Below are positions 1 to 9,797 of a stretch of 37,884 nucleotides of DNA, in pieces. This DNA comes from an uncultured Victivallis sp. (lineage in GTDB: Bacteria > Verrucomicrobiota > Lentisphaeria > Victivallales > Victivallaceae): contig CALXOE010000038.1 in NCBI GenBank assembly GCA_944389935.1, forward strand, positions 1 through 37,884, given 5' to 3'. Within the stretch, counting starts at the first letter, position 1; each line of letters begins with the position of its first letter. Both the position numbers and the translations under genes were made by a program. A model generated the notes under the pieces. It did not search any database. It was given only the letters and a program-made list of their open reading frames with translations, and was not told where the DNA came from.

Positions 1-14
1 TTGCAAAAGTGTGC

Positions 15-347
15 TTATATCACCAGCTTGGCGAACTCCCTGAACCGGATTTCGCCCACAAATTCTGGTGAAGAGGCGAAAAAGAAAAAGGAGTGATCCC
101 GGTCCGACCGTTTCGACCTGCCGCCCCGCGGTCCGGAAGCCGGGGAGACCATCGTCCCGGACGACGAGGGAGCCAGTCTCCCCGCGTAGTTGCGGAACGC
201 CGAGATCTCCCCGGCGGGATACCACTGTCCGAGATCGGTGGAGAACCTCACACTGTCATCGAATCTGCCCTGTTCGAGCAGGTTGATGATCTGCAGTTCG
301 GAGAACGGTCCGAGAATCTGATTGTTCCATTTCACATAATATTTCAT
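15..347 (-). CDS. Small GYF-domain protein (end of operon A)
   Basis: 110 aa. Residues 1-52 form a bacterial GYF_2-type domain: aromatic beta strand YYVKW, the NQILGPFS turn, an amphipathic helix, then an acidic strand and W42. GYF domains bind proline-rich peptides, and two other proteins in this window carry one. The start at 347 follows AGGAACA and lies 18 bp after the stop of the 1160-aa gene, so it is the last visible gene of operon A. After residue 55 the chain is low-complexity (Ser/Gly/Arg) and ends in an odd FFFF-containing tail encoded by T-runs. The paralogous position in operon B holds a GYF + zinc ribbon + TM + protease-like protein of 451 aa, so this could be a shortened or frameshifted relative. 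It could equally be a genuine stand-alone adaptor. The operon may continue beyond the left edge. Confidence 0.75.
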   Translation of the reverse strand: MKYYVKWNNQILGPFSELQIINLLEQGRFDDSVRFSTDLGQWYPAGEISAFRNYAGRLAPSSSGTMVSPASGPRGGRSKRSDRDHSFFFFASSPEFVGEIRFREFAKLVI

Positions 348-365
348 TGTTCCTGACTCCAGTTG

Positions 366-3300
366 TTATTTTCTTGCGTTTACCGGGAAAAATTCCGGCC
401 AGGGAATCGCCTCCGCCCCGAAACCGGAAAGCGCGTTCCGGTAGTCGAGCCCCTGCCGGATCGTATCATTCCGATCCTCCGGCATAAATGCGATCATGAC
501 GTGAGATTCCGTAAAGTTCATCTCGTTCCATGAGATGCCGTACCCGTCGGAAACGCCCGCGAGAATGCAGTTCCCCGCCGGATCAAATCCCCAGACCTCG
601 CCCGCGGCCGGGGTCACGCCGTCGGCCGCCTGGAACGAAACCTTTCCTCCCCCGCAAACCGCGATGCCGATGGGCGTGAAACGCCGCGCGGCAAGCGCAG
701 CATAGAACTCACGGGTCCGGCGCGAGATCTGCACGAACCGCTCGACCGCGCTGAAATCGAGCCGCCCGAGCTGCGCGCCGTATTTCTGGTTGAAATCGTT
801 CCCGGAGCGCAGAGAGCGGTCGTCGCGCGCCTGACGCAGCAGCGACTCGACCTGCCGGTTCAACTCCGCGATCTCATGGAGAGCCCTCTCCGTCGCCGGC
901 GTCCGGAACGGCGTTACAACCTGCCCGGAAATCTCATCTGAATATCCCTGCATCTGCAGAAACGGCGACAGCAGCATCCGGTAAAGCTCCAGCAGCGGGA
1001 CGACCGGATACCGGGGCTCCCCTTTCAACGTCGTGAACAACTGACAATATTCCGGGGAGAGAATGGAGGAGATCCGGAGTTCCCGCATCCGCTTCTCGAG
1101 ATTCTGCACGAGCCGCTGCCCGGGCGAAACCGCCAGCGGAATCTCCTCGACATTCACCCCCGCCGGATAGAGAAACGTCACATTCCGATAGCTCGAAGAG
1201 ACCTCCGCCCCGTCCACATCCCGAGAGAGAGTCACCTCGCTGCCGCTGATCGTGACACGCACATCTCCGCTCCGGAACGAGACTTTGCCCGGCTGCACCG
1301 ACAACGACGCCCGGACATCGGCGGTCGGCGTCTCCAGATCATGCACATTCCCTTTCGTATCCCGGAACACCAGGAACGAGGTCTCCCGCTCGCGATACCG
1401 GGCGGCGAAACCGTCGAACTCCCGCTTCACCGACTCGAGCAGTGCGGCATCCCGCTGCGACAGAAGCTGCTGCACGGTGATATCGCGGAAAAACGGATCG
1501 GAAAGATACTCCTCCCTCACCGGGGCGTTCCAGTCCCGGTAGTCGGCAACCCAACGGAAGTGTTCCAGCTGCCGGCGCAGGGCAGCAAGCACGGTTTGCT
1601 GATCTTTCGTCAAAGCCCGGTTCTGCCCGGCATCGGCGACGGCCTGCAGCACGCGATCGGCCACGGTGAAGTTACCCAGCTTCGTCAGATTCTCCCGCAG
1701 CGTGCGATAGATGGCGGCAAACGCCATTTTGTTCTCGAGAGAATTCGACCAGTCCGCTATCCGGTTTGCGGCGGCGACCTTTTTCACGATCTCCTCCCCG
1801 ACCGGAGTGATGGCGGCCGTCTGTTCATACAGCTTGCGGTACTGCATGAGAATCCCCTCGGCCTCACCGAGGTTTTCGCTCTGAAGTGCCGCCGTGAACT
1901 TCCCGGCGAGTTCTTCAAGTTTCCGGAGAGCCGCTTCGACCCGGCTGTTGTTTTCCGCGAGGACATGCTTCTGGAACAGCGGTTCCGCCTCCGGAAGTCC
2001 CGCCGCCAGAATCTGCGGGAGCGTCCCCTCCTGCAGCAGAGCATTTTCGTTTTCCCGGTACAGGGTCAGGAGTTTCCGAAGATTCTCGGAATTTCCATCC
2101 TTCAAATCGGCCTCGATCTTCTCATAAAGCCTCTTGTGCTTTTCCAGCAGCCAGCGGAACGGCACGATGAGATCGGCATCCCCGGGATCCAGCGTCCCGG
2201 GAGAGAAATAGGGGATGGCCCGGAGCACCGCGATCTCCTTGCGGAACTCGTCGAACTTCTTCGCGGCTGCCGTATAATCCTCCCGGGAGAGATCGATCCG
2301 GTATACCTGATGGATAATCCGGATCCGGCTCAGGCATTTCTCGATGCTTTCCCGGTGTTTCTCCTGAAGTTTCCGGACGAACCTCTCCTCGTAAAGCGCC
2401 TCAAGAGAGGCAAACTGCTCCTGCAGCGACGGAGTCGACGCCCGGGTCCGGCACTCCTCCAGAAGTGTCTGAACGTGTTCCATATTCGACTCCTCCGGCT
2501 CCTTTTCCAGAACAGCGCGCAGATTCGAGGCGGACTCCTCGAACTCCCGATAGACACGTATCTTCTCCCCGACCTGCCGCTCCAGATCGCGCAGCTTCGC
2601 CGAAAACGTCAGGTAAGGCAGATATGAGTTCCGCACCGTGGCGGCGATCTTCTCCGCATTTGCGAGCTCGTCGCGGCTCACCGCCCGGGCCAGCTCCTGC
2701 TCCAGACTCTGCCGCCGGTAGACAAACCAGGTCGCGACGCCGCCGCCGAGCAGAACAGCCAGTGTCAGCAGGACATACACCGTCCGCCGGAAACTGCGCC
2801 GGACCTCCCGCTGTTTCTCCACCCGGGAGAACTCCGCACGCTGCCGGTTGACGAAAACTGCGATCTCCGGCGGAATCGGTTTGTTGAGAGCGGCCAGCTT
2901 CCGGTAGAGGAGCTCGATCTCCTCCGGTTCGGCCTCTTTCCCGCTCCGCATGAGGCAATGGAATTCTCGCAGCAGATTCTGAAACTCGTCCTCCTCGTCC
3001 GCGGCTTTCTGTTCGGCGTGAAAATAACGTTCCACCGCGGCGAAACGGCAGTTTTCTTCCTCCGACGGGAGATAGCGGTCGAGTTTGCAGAGCATCGTCC
3101 AGCGACTGTTCGCGAGCTGATATGCCGCGAGATCCCGGTTCCGGTAAGCCTGCTCGACTTTTTCGAGAATCTCGCCGGCGCGGCACCGCATCTGCCGCTG
3201 GTGCTCCTCCTCCAGGGTGCGGCGGATCTTGTCGAGCACGACGCTCGGAATCACCTGCCGCCAGTCGGGAGAGGAGAGGACCTCCTCCAGATTTTCCAGA

Positions 3301-3848
3301 GTCGGGTAATCGCGGTCGATAATCGCCTGCTGCGCGTTCTGAATGAATGCGGGGATGCAGGCGGATTCGGCCTGCTTCAACTGACGGAGCCACTCCGGAT
3401 TCTCCGGATCCGTCCGCAGGATTTTCCGCAGGATGATGACCTTGTCCTCGCTGCCGTGCGACCGGGAAAGTTTCCGCAGTTCGGCAAACAATCCATCCTG
3501 AACGGCGGGATCATCCGACGCTCTCTTCAACGCCTGAAATACGGAAACGTTCACCAGCGGCGGTTCCGGCAGCCCGTACAGACGGCAGAGATTGAAAAAC
3601 TCCAGAGTCCCCGGCGTCTGCAGAAGCGGCACAAGCTCGAACAGCGAGGGACAGCGCTCCGCAACCGTGACCGCCTCGCCCGCCCGGCCGTTTCGCAGCA
3701 GTTCCTCGCACTGGTCGAGACGCCGGTTGACATAGGAGACTCCCGCGGCATACTCCTGCAGAAGCTGCTGCAGCAGCGGAGAATTCGTGAGGTCCGCGCT
3801 CTTGACAAACGCCTCGATGCGGGCGGATAAAGTCCGGATCTGATTCAT
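366..3848 (-). CDS. 1160-aa single-TM helical protein, paralogue of the 1008-aa protein in operon B
   Basis: 1160 aa, function not recognised. Residues 1-350 are all-helical and predicted cytoplasmic. A single TM segment lies at about 356-377 (YVLLTLAVLLGGGVATWFV). It is followed by a very long helical/coiled-coil region, then a beta-containing C-terminal domain near 870-960 and a final domain with GEVWGFD...CILAG...ISWN. It aligns almost gap-free over the first 375 residues with the protein at 33034-36060 (shared TNSP near residue 21, NRRLDQC/NRRLEQC at 41, PSLFE-VPLL at 67, TM at the same position), and shares the C-terminal GEVW/LAG/WN pattern. The start overlaps the stop of the upstream gene (ATGA) and is preceded by GGGGAGGGGAGAA. 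It was probably tuned to be made in a fixed ratio with the GAP1-like protein. Long coiled coils suggest a scaffold reaching from the inner membrane into the periplasm; this is inference. Confidence 0.9.
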   Translation of the reverse strand: MNQIRTLSARIEAFVKSADLTNSPLLQQLLQEYAAGVSYVNRRLDQCEELLRNGRAGEAVTVAERCPSLFELVPLLQTPGTLEFFNLCRLYGLPEPPLVNVSVFQALKRASDDPAVQDGLFAELRKLSRSHGSEDKVIILRKILRTDPENPEWLRQLKQAESACIPAFIQNAQQAIIDRDYPTLENLEEVLSSPDWRQVIPSVVLDKIRRTLEEEHQRQMRCRAGEILEKVEQAYRNRDLAAYQLANSRWTMLCKLDRYLPSEEENCRFAAVERYFHAEQKAADEEDEFQNLLREFHCLMRSGKEAEPEEIELLYRKLAALNKPIPPEIAVFVNRQRAEFSRVEKQREVRRSFRRTVYVLLTLAVLLGGGVATWFVYRRQSLEQELARAVSRDELANAEKIAATVRNSYLPYLTFSAKLRDLERQVGEKIRVYREFEESASNLRAVLEKEPEESNMEHVQTLLEECRTRASTPSLQEQFASLEALYEERFVRKLQEKHRESIEKCLSRIRIIHQVYRIDLSREDYTAAAKKFDEFRKEIAVLRAIPYFSPGTLDPGDADLIVPFRWLLEKHKRLYEKIEADLKDGNSENLRKLLTLYRENENALLQEGTLPQILAAGLPEAEPLFQKHVLAENNSRVEAALRKLEELAGKFTAALQSENLGEAEGILMQYRKLYEQTAAITPVGEEIVKKVAAANRIADWSNSLENKMAFAAIYRTLRENLTKLGNFTVADRVLQAVADAGQNRALTKDQQTVLAALRRQLEHFRWVADYRDWNAPVREEYLSDPFFRDITVQQLLSQRDAALLESVKREFDGFAARYRERETSFLVFRDTKGNVHDLETPTADVRASLSVQPGKVSFRSGDVRVTISGSEVTLSRDVDGAEVSSSYRNVTFLYPAGVNVEEIPLAVSPGQRLVQNLEKRMRELRISSILSPEYCQLFTTLKGEPRYPVVPLLELYRMLLSPFLQMQGYSDEISGQVVTPFRTPATERALHEIAELNRQVESLLRQARDDRSLRSGNDFNQKYGAQLGRLDFSAVERFVQISRRTREFYAALAARRFTPIGIAVCGGGKVSFQAADGVTPAAGEVWGFDPAGNCILAGVSDGYGISWNEMNFTESHVMIAFMPEDRNDTIRQGLDYRNALSGFGAEAIPWPEFFPVNARK

Positions 3849-6346
3849 TTCTCCCCTCCCCTGACAGCAGGTATCACCTCTTTGACCACGACGGTCTGCC
3901 TCCAGCTCCGCGCCGGAAGCGAGAGTTCGATTCGCAGATCCGGAAACTGTTTGAGCACGTTCACGCCGATCTTCCGGCGGACAGCGTCAAGCGCGTCCCG
4001 GAGCGTCGAATGCGCATACTCCTCCGGCACATCGTGAACGCCCCATTTCCCGATCGGAACCGCGGCGGCGACCGCATCGACCAGAGCGGTGACGTCCCGC
4101 TCCTCCGGAGACGTTTCGACGAACCGCCGGTAAGCCGGCAGCGCCTTGACTTCCGGCGGGAAAACGGCAATGCCGTTCCGGATCTGCTGCTGCAGGATTC
4201 CGGCAAGCCGGGAGAGCTGTTCGAGGCTGCGGATCTCCGCGACACTCTCTTCCGACGGAACGATCGGAGCCTCCCATCCCGATTCTCCCGGAGACATGGT
4301 GATCTTTTCCCCCGTCGGAACCAGAAGAGCCACCTCGAACGGCTCCGTCATTTTCCCGCCCCGTTCCACGCCCGCCGGACGCGGCAGAATCAGGACGATC
4401 CCGCGGCCGCTGCTGATCCGGAACGAAAGCTGTTCCGGAACCTCCAGTTTCGTCTGCTCCGAGAAATAAAAGTTGAGCCAGCGGGAGGTCTCGTCGTTTT
4501 CGCGGGAGAACTGAATTGCGACTTCCTCCAGTTCGATCTTCCGTTTCCCCTCGTCGCGGCGCGTCACCGTGAGGACGTGCCGATCCCATTTCAGTTCGAT
4601 CCGGGCCTTGCCGTCCCCCGCCGGAATCTCGTAGCAGCCATCAGGTCCGGGCTCGATGGAATCTTTCCCCCAGTAGAATTTGCAAATCCGGTACTCATCC
4701 GGCAGATCCGTGATGCGGATCGAATACCGCCCGCTGCCGTTCAGCGCTTTGAACAGAGCGCCCTGCTCCAGCCAGACTTCGGAGGATGCTCGCGTCCGGC
4801 CGAAGCCGGGCAGCGATTCGGAGTCCGGAAACTCGACATCGGGGAACGCTCCGGCCAGACTGCGCAGAATCGCCAGCCACTGTGCGGTCTCCTCCCGCGC
4901 GTCCTCCTGCGGGGCGGCGATGCGTCCGGAGTCGATCCGCGCGGAATATTCCAGATCGATCGGTGCGGCAGATTCCGTCATCTCTTTCCGGAGACGGGCC
5001 GACAATCCGGCAACCGCATCGAGATCCGCGCAGAGAGTCTGCTCCTCCTCCGCGGCCCGGCTCAGCCGTTCCAGTCTGGCCGAATATGCCGAGAGCGCTT
5101 CATATTGCGCGACCGCCTGCCGGAAAAAATCCACCGCCTGACCGGAAAAAGCCGTTCGCTTTTCCACCTTTTCCGGGAGTTTGTCGACGAATTCCTTGAT
5201 CTTCGCCAGGAGTTCCCGATCCGATGGCGGCGGAGGAATCGACACATCGACCGCTTCCGCCACCGCGATTCTCGATTGCAGACTCCGCTGCAGAATCGAA
5301 AACAGTTTTTCCGTCCGCTCCGTATGCGCCTCGATTTTCCGGGCGTCGGAGATCTTGACGACCGGGAACACCACCGCGAAAATCCCGAGCAGAACAAATG
5401 CGATGCAGGCAGCGGCTTTCCATCCGCCTGACGCCGGAGCCGGAGGAAGCAACGCGGTATTCTGTACCGCCGCCACCGGCGGAATCGACGGAAAGACCGG
5501 GATTCCCGCAAAGGGAGCGGCGACCTCCGGCGGTTTCCCGGTCCTGGCAGCTTCGACGAGAGTTCCGCCCTGCGCCCTCCCGGGACACGCGGTCAAGTCG
5601 ATCACCAGATTGGCCGCCGGATTCCGTCCCGCCTGCTGCAGAACCGCGGACCCGGGAGGACAGAACCGCCAGTGACAGATGGTGTTCGCCGGCAACTCCG
5701 TGAAATAGGTGCTGAACGTGACGTTCCATCTCATGTATGCCGGGAGCAGCATCAGCGCTTCATTCAAGAGCCGCAGGTTGCAGTCCGACCGCTCCGGATC
5801 GAACACGATCCAGACTTTTTTCCGCGAATCGGCCAGAAAGCTTTCCGCCACCACGCCGGCCCAGCCGGCGTCCCCGGTCATCTGCTCCCAGGTGGTGCAT
5901 CCTCCCGTTTGCGGCGAAATGTTCCGCAGCACGGGAGGGTGTTCGAGATAGCCGGTCCGGATCTGCCACGACTCATCCCGGAACAGATTCTCCTGAAAAA
6001 AGAGTGCCGCAGGTCCGCCCGGCAGCCCCGGCAACTCATCCGGAGTCAGGGCGATGTGCGAGGCGAGCTGATTCGAGCGCTGCGTATAATCCAGCCCGTT
6101 GAAACAGATGCGGCTGAGCACGTGCCAGGACTGCCCGCCCGATTCGATGATCCGATGCGCATAATTCACGGGATTTCTCCGCGCCCGGGAGTCATAGTGT
6201 GCGTAGAGCGGGGTGTATGCGCTCAGGCTTTCCAGCTGCCGGCGCAGAGCCGCGTCCATATTCCGGCTGCATTCGACGACGGAGAAACCGGTATTCCCGG
6301 GGAACAATCCCTCGGGAGCGGAAGTGTAAACCAATTCAAAAATCAT
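3845..6346 (-). CDS. GAP1-N2-like protein with TM, coiled coil and C-terminal domains
   Basis: 833 aa. Residues 1-250 resemble the GTPase-associated protein 1 N-terminal type-2 domain (GAP1-N2) described by Aravind and colleagues for GTPase-centred conflict loci: the start FELVYTSAPEGL-PG--GF, then ALRRQLESLSAY, and a W at residue 207 followed by FSTYFTELP. This is from memory of the family, not a search. A proline-rich linker (270-305) leads to one TM at about 311-331, then a coiled coil (about 335-450), a beta-rich domain (about 500-680) and a helical end. It lies 23 bp after the GTPase gene, with GAGGG as ribosome-binding site and an ATGA overlap into the next gene. GAP1 proteins are typically encoded beside such GTPases, so it probably senses or transmits the GTPase state across the membrane. 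The TM and periplasmic-size C-terminal part are extra relative to the classical architecture I know. Confidence 0.82.
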   Translation of the reverse strand: MIFELVYTSAPEGLFPGNTGFSVVECSRNMDAALRRQLESLSAYTPLYAHYDSRARRNPVNYAHRIIESGGQSWHVLSRICFNGLDYTQRSNQLASHIALTPDELPGLPGGPAALFFQENLFRDESWQIRTGYLEHPPVLRNISPQTGGCTTWEQMTGDAGWAGVVAESFLADSRKKVWIVFDPERSDCNLRLLNEALMLLPAYMRWNVTFSTYFTELPANTICHWRFCPPGSAVLQQAGRNPAANLVIDLTACPGRAQGGTLVEAARTGKPPEVAAPFAGIPVFPSIPPVAAVQNTALLPPAPASGGWKAAACIAFVLLGIFAVVFPVVKISDARKIEAHTERTEKLFSILQRSLQSRIAVAEAVDVSIPPPPSDRELLAKIKEFVDKLPEKVEKRTAFSGQAVDFFRQAVAQYEALSAYSARLERLSRAAEEEQTLCADLDAVAGLSARLRKEMTESAAPIDLEYSARIDSGRIAAPQEDAREETAQWLAILRSLAGAFPDVEFPDSESLPGFGRTRASSEVWLEQGALFKALNGSGRYSIRITDLPDEYRICKFYWGKDSIEPGPDGCYEIPAGDGKARIELKWDRHVLTVTRRDEGKRKIELEEVAIQFSRENDETSRWLNFYFSEQTKLEVPEQLSFRISSGRGIVLILPRPAGVERGGKMTEPFEVALLVPTGEKITMSPGESGWEAPIVPSEESVAEIRSLEQLSRLAGILQQQIRNGIAVFPPEVKALPAYRRFVETSPEERDVTALVDAVAAAVPIGKWGVHDVPEEYAHSTLRDALDAVRRKIGVNVLKQFPDLRIELSLPARSWRQTVVVKEVIPAVRGGEK

Positions 6347-6369
6347 CAGCGACCCTCTTATCCGTTTGG

Positions 6370-8502
6370 TTATTTTGACCAGAAATCCAGATCCAGCGAG
6401 CTCTCATCCACCGATGCGGCGGATGGCGGCGGCGGCGGCGACGACGGCGGAGCGGATGCCTCTGACGCAGGGTATTCCGGCAGGCGGTAAAAACTCTTCG
6501 TCTCGGCACAGTAGATGGTTTTCCCGCAATAAAACGCCGGCAGGGAAAACCGCTCGCCGCACTCCGGCAACGTAAACTGAATGTGCCCCCGGTTGAACTG
6601 AAAATGTTCGACCGGCGGAACCGTATCGTCGGAATAGTAGACCGCCTGCAGCAGACGATTGAAATGCAGCTGCAGCAGAAACGGGACCTCGGCCCAGATC
6701 GGAGTGAGGTGGTCGGGCCGGATTCCGATCATCGATTTCTCCTCATCGAACTCCGGCATCCGTCCAAGAGCGCTGACCGGGATGAAAAAGACTTTCTGCG
6801 AAAACCCCTCCGCCAGCCCGACGATCTCCGGAGCGATGTCGAGCAGATACCGGCGCAGGCAGAACGAGGCGGCACAGATGGCATCCATGTTCAGATACGG
6901 CGTCATGTCCTCATCGTAAACGACCAGCTCGAGGGCATCCAGATCGAGCGGAAAGGAGTCTTTCCACGCATCGAATTTGGGAATGACCATGATGAGCGGT
7001 TTGTCATACTTCTCGTTCGCTTTCAGATTTCCGAACTTATGAATGCGGGCGATCATCTCCGTAAATATGGTCATCTGGTTCGTGATGTTGACGACGTTTC
7101 TGGAGATCTGCGGATCGTCCCCGGAACACGCCTGCCGCAGCCGGATATCTTTCAACGGGTCATAGAGAAAAATGATTCCGTCCGAATGGATCAGATGCAC
7201 GGTCGCGAGATTCTCCGACGAATCCCGTCCCGTCTCGAAGTGTTCCCCCGCGTTGTCGTACAACACGATACACCGCTCGAGCTGTTCCCGGCGCCGGTTG
7301 TAGTACGGGTGCGTGGACTGGGGCGAAAGCGTAAACACAAAGGGCTTCGGGAGATCGATATGGTTGTTCTCCACCACGATCTGATTGGAGAAGTCCCGCC
7401 CGCGCAATTCGGTTTTCGGCAGAGAGACATAATCTTTCCGATCGGGATTCAGAAACAGAATCCGCTCATAGTTGTTCAATACGATGTTGAAAGACGGGTC
7501 CGCATCGAACAAACTGAAACTGAAATATTTAGGCAGACACTTCCGAAGCTGCCAGATCATGGCCGTCAGAAAATACGACTTGCCGCTCGCCGGCGCTCCG
7601 ACGATCGAGAAGAACGAGGACGGCAGGTCGATCACCGAATTGGGAATCTTCAAGTGGCAATGCGGACAGGCCATATCCGAACACTCGAGACCGCGTGCGT
7701 CAAACGCCGTCCCCTTCGCGGTGAAATACTTCGGAAGAAACCGGGCCTGCGCATCCGGCCCCAGCAGCGGGTCGCCCGTCAACTCCGGATGAGCGGAAAT
7801 GAACAGGATGGACTCCAGGGAACACAATCCCCAGCAGTGCGGGCAGACGATCGTGCCGTTCTCCAGATTGGAACGATCGATCCAGTCTCTCATCGTCACG
7901 GTCAGCCCGCCGGCTCCGTATTCCGCGCGGTTATCGGCAGGAGGCGGCGTCGGTTTCGGCTCTCCCCGGGGGGAACTCCGATCCTCTCCGACCGGAGAAG
8001 ACGCGGGAGGCGGCTGCACCGGCGGCGGAACCTGACCCGCACCGGACTCCTGCACGGACGGGCGGAACGGCTGCACCAGCGGCGCCTCCGACTGCGCGGA
8101 GGGACGGAACGGCTGCACCAGCGGCGCAGCCTGCGCCGACCCGGGGTGAGTTGTTCCGGCGGGGAAAGCTCCCCCCGGTGCGCCGGCCGCATTCGACGGA
8201 GGCGGAGCCGCACTTCCCGGATACGGACCTCCGGCAGGAGCGAACGACGCGGCGGCTGTCCCCGGCACGAATCCCGGCTGCGGGGGCGGAAAAGCCTGAC
8301 CGGGAAACGGCGCGAAAGAGGGAGCCGCCGGATTCGGGTTCTGAAAGACCACATCCTGAACCCGGTATGACCGGCCGTCCCGGGCGGACCGCACCATGGT
8401 CTGCAGTGAGATCTGATTGTTCTGAAGCATCTGCTGAAGCTGCACGATCAGACAGGGGCCGTAGAGCTGATTCCCGTATTCGATGTACCATATATCGTCC
8501 AT
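6370..8502 (-). CDS. GYF-domain, zinc-ribbon P-loop GTPase (double-GTPase-2-like)
   Basis: 710 aa. Residues 1-50 form a GYF_2 domain (WYIEYGNQLYGP). Residues 55-200 are a Pro/Gly/Ala-rich linker with a tandem 14-residue repeat containing APLVQPFRPS (126-139, 140-153). A four-Cys zinc site is C220-P-H-C223 and C279-P-H-C282. The GTPase core follows: Walker A GAPASGKS at 302-309, the D416-N-A-G-E switch-II motif, a KxD-type base motif IPKFD at 507-511 and a SA loop PVSALG at 575-580. The tail ends in another poly-Pro stretch. The CPHC...CPHCH...LP arrangement just before the P-loop matches my memory of the DO-GTPase2 family linked to GAP1 proteins. No TM is present, so it is cytoplasmic. GGAGG precedes the start, and the gap to the upstream gene is 15 bp. 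It is the likely NTP-driven switch of operon A, recruited by GYF/Pro contacts. Confidence 0.88.
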   Translation of the reverse strand: MDDIWYIEYGNQLYGPCLIVQLQQMLQNNQISLQTMVRSARDGRSYRVQDVVFQNPNPAAPSFAPFPGQAFPPPQPGFVPGTAAASFAPAGGPYPGSAAPPPSNAAGAPGGAFPAGTTHPGSAQAAPLVQPFRPSAQSEAPLVQPFRPSVQESGAGQVPPPVQPPPASSPVGEDRSSPRGEPKPTPPPADNRAEYGAGGLTVTMRDWIDRSNLENGTIVCPHCWGLCSLESILFISAHPELTGDPLLGPDAQARFLPKYFTAKGTAFDARGLECSDMACPHCHLKIPNSVIDLPSSFFSIVGAPASGKSYFLTAMIWQLRKCLPKYFSFSLFDADPSFNIVLNNYERILFLNPDRKDYVSLPKTELRGRDFSNQIVVENNHIDLPKPFVFTLSPQSTHPYYNRRREQLERCIVLYDNAGEHFETGRDSSENLATVHLIHSDGIIFLYDPLKDIRLRQACSGDDPQISRNVVNITNQMTIFTEMIARIHKFGNLKANEKYDKPLIMVIPKFDAWKDSFPLDLDALELVVYDEDMTPYLNMDAICAASFCLRRYLLDIAPEIVGLAEGFSQKVFFIPVSALGRMPEFDEEKSMIGIRPDHLTPIWAEVPFLLQLHFNRLLQAVYYSDDTVPPVEHFQFNRGHIQFTLPECGERFSLPAFYCGKTIYCAETKSFYRLPEYPASEASAPPSSPPPPPSAASVDESSLDLDFWSK

Positions 8503-8517
8503 TGTCGCACCTCCGGT

Positions 8518-9507
8518 TCAGTTCATCGATTCGGAATTGCGTTTCCGCTCTCCGGCGGCGAGGAAGCGCTTCACGACGGAAAAGAGGAGATGGACCAGCA
8601 GATATCCGACGTAGAACAGGAACGGAAGCAGGAGCGTATCATCGAGCTCGTCCGAGGAGACCTCCAGCGCCTGCGCCAGGCGCATTTTCGACGCTCCGAG
8701 AAAGCAGACCAGGTTGACGGAACGGTAAAACGCCTCAAACGCCCACCAGAACGGAATCGCGAACAACACTGCGTTCAGCAGAAAATCGAGAATGCCGGTC
8801 ACGGTCTCCTGCGGAGAAGCCTCTCCGATTCTGACCGAAACCAGCGACGGAGCCATCCCCGTCAGGAAAAAGGGAAACCAGATGAACATCCACCCCAGGT
8901 GCTCATACAGGGGGATCATACCCCTGTCCTGCGTACAGGTTTCGACAATGCCTTCGAAAATCAGCGAAATGGTCATGTAGAGAGAAAACGCAGCGATCAC
9001 ATTGGCGACTCCGGCCGGAATGCGGGAGCTCTCCGTCCGCTCGGAGAGATCGTCGCACAGCCGGAAAACGCACGCGCCGAGAAGGCCGAAGATGATGGCG
9101 CGAATGCCGCCCCCGGCATCCTCAAGGAACTCCTGAAACGATGTATCATGGATGCAGAATCCGATGAACAAAAGCACTCCCAGCACCCCATATCCCCAGA
9201 CACCGAACTGCACAAAGCCTTTTCTCGACCGGCCCAGAAAACCCCAGAGTCTCCATTTCCGCAACGCCCCGAAGAGCCCGTTGCAGAGTCGGACGAAAAT
9301 CCCGTCCCGTTCCCGTTTCCGGACAATGGTTGCCTCCGCCGCACCGGCCGCTGCACCTCCCGGAGGGGAAACGACACTCCCGGCAGAGGAGAAATCCGGA
9401 ATTGCGATCGTATTTCCGCAGAAAGGGCAGTTGGTCTGCTGTCCGCTCCAGGCCGATTCCGCCTGAAGAACGTTCGAGCACCTGGGACAATGAAACGAGA
9501 AAGCCAT
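8518..9507 (-). CDS. Zinc-ribbon multi-spanning membrane protein (first gene of operon A)
   Basis: 329 aa. The N-terminus holds a zinc ribbon with C7-PR-C10 and C27-PF-C30. A short Gly/Ala/Pro linker follows, then about six TM segments (near 104-119, 133-150, 166-186, 204-224, 240-262, 291-313). I chose the ATG at 9507 rather than an upstream in-frame ATG at 9552, because GGAGG sits 8 nt ahead of it and the protein then begins directly at the ribbon. No known transporter family was recognised. As the first gene of operon A it may be the membrane receptor or anchor. The zinc ribbon resembles those preceding the GTPase core and inside the GYF/pseudoprotease protein of operon B, so small zinc modules recur through the system. 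Alternative: an unrelated DUF membrane protein co-transcribed by chance. Confidence 0.85.
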   Translation of the reverse strand: MAFSFHCPRCSNVLQAESAWSGQQTNCPFCGNTIAIPDFSSAGSVVSPPGGAAAGAAEATIVRKRERDGIFVRLCNGLFGALRKWRLWGFLGRSRKGFVQFGVWGYGVLGVLLFIGFCIHDTSFQEFLEDAGGGIRAIIFGLLGACVFRLCDDLSERTESSRIPAGVANVIAAFSLYMTISLIFEGIVETCTQDRGMIPLYEHLGWMFIWFPFFLTGMAPSLVSVRIGEASPQETVTGILDFLLNAVLFAIPFWWAFEAFYRSVNLVCFLGASKMRLAQALEVSSDELDDTLLLPFLFYVGYLLVHLLFSVVKRFLAAGERKRNSESMN

Positions 9508-9724
9508 ATCATAAACCTCCATTTCTGTTGAGTGACATGCGGACAGCTCCATGTTTTCCGCATGCCGGGGTCTCGCCCGGACTCCGGCATCGGCGATGGA
9601 TTTTGCAGAGACACCGGGACGGGGACGGCGACGGCGTCACAGCATACACGGCGGAAGTCACTTCTCTCCGCGCCCTCCCGAAACATCTCTCCCAGGACTC
9701 TTACTGATCGACCCGACTGCCGGT

Positions 9725-9797
9725 CTTGCACGGTCAAGCGGAAAAAGTGCAAAAAAAAGCACGTTCCACTCTCCGCTGCACGAAAGGCACTTGCAAG
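9725..9797 (-). promoter_or_regulatory. Nested inverted repeats in the operon A leader
   Basis: Three nested complementary pairs are visible: CTTGCA 9725-9730 with TGCAAG 9792-9797; GCGGA 9738-9742 with TCCGC 9772-9776; GTGC 9747-9750 with GCAC 9759-9762, closing over eight A residues on the plus strand (T8 in the minus-strand transcript). On the minus strand the inner hairpin is followed by TTTTT. This could be a structured leader or an attenuator. Individual stems are short, so this is tentative. Confidence 0.35.

Noticed and set aside
6583..8370. 595-codon plus-strand frame opposite the GTPase gene
   Set aside because: Arg/His-rich antisense shadow with no motif; the GTPase on the other strand has all P-loop motifs.
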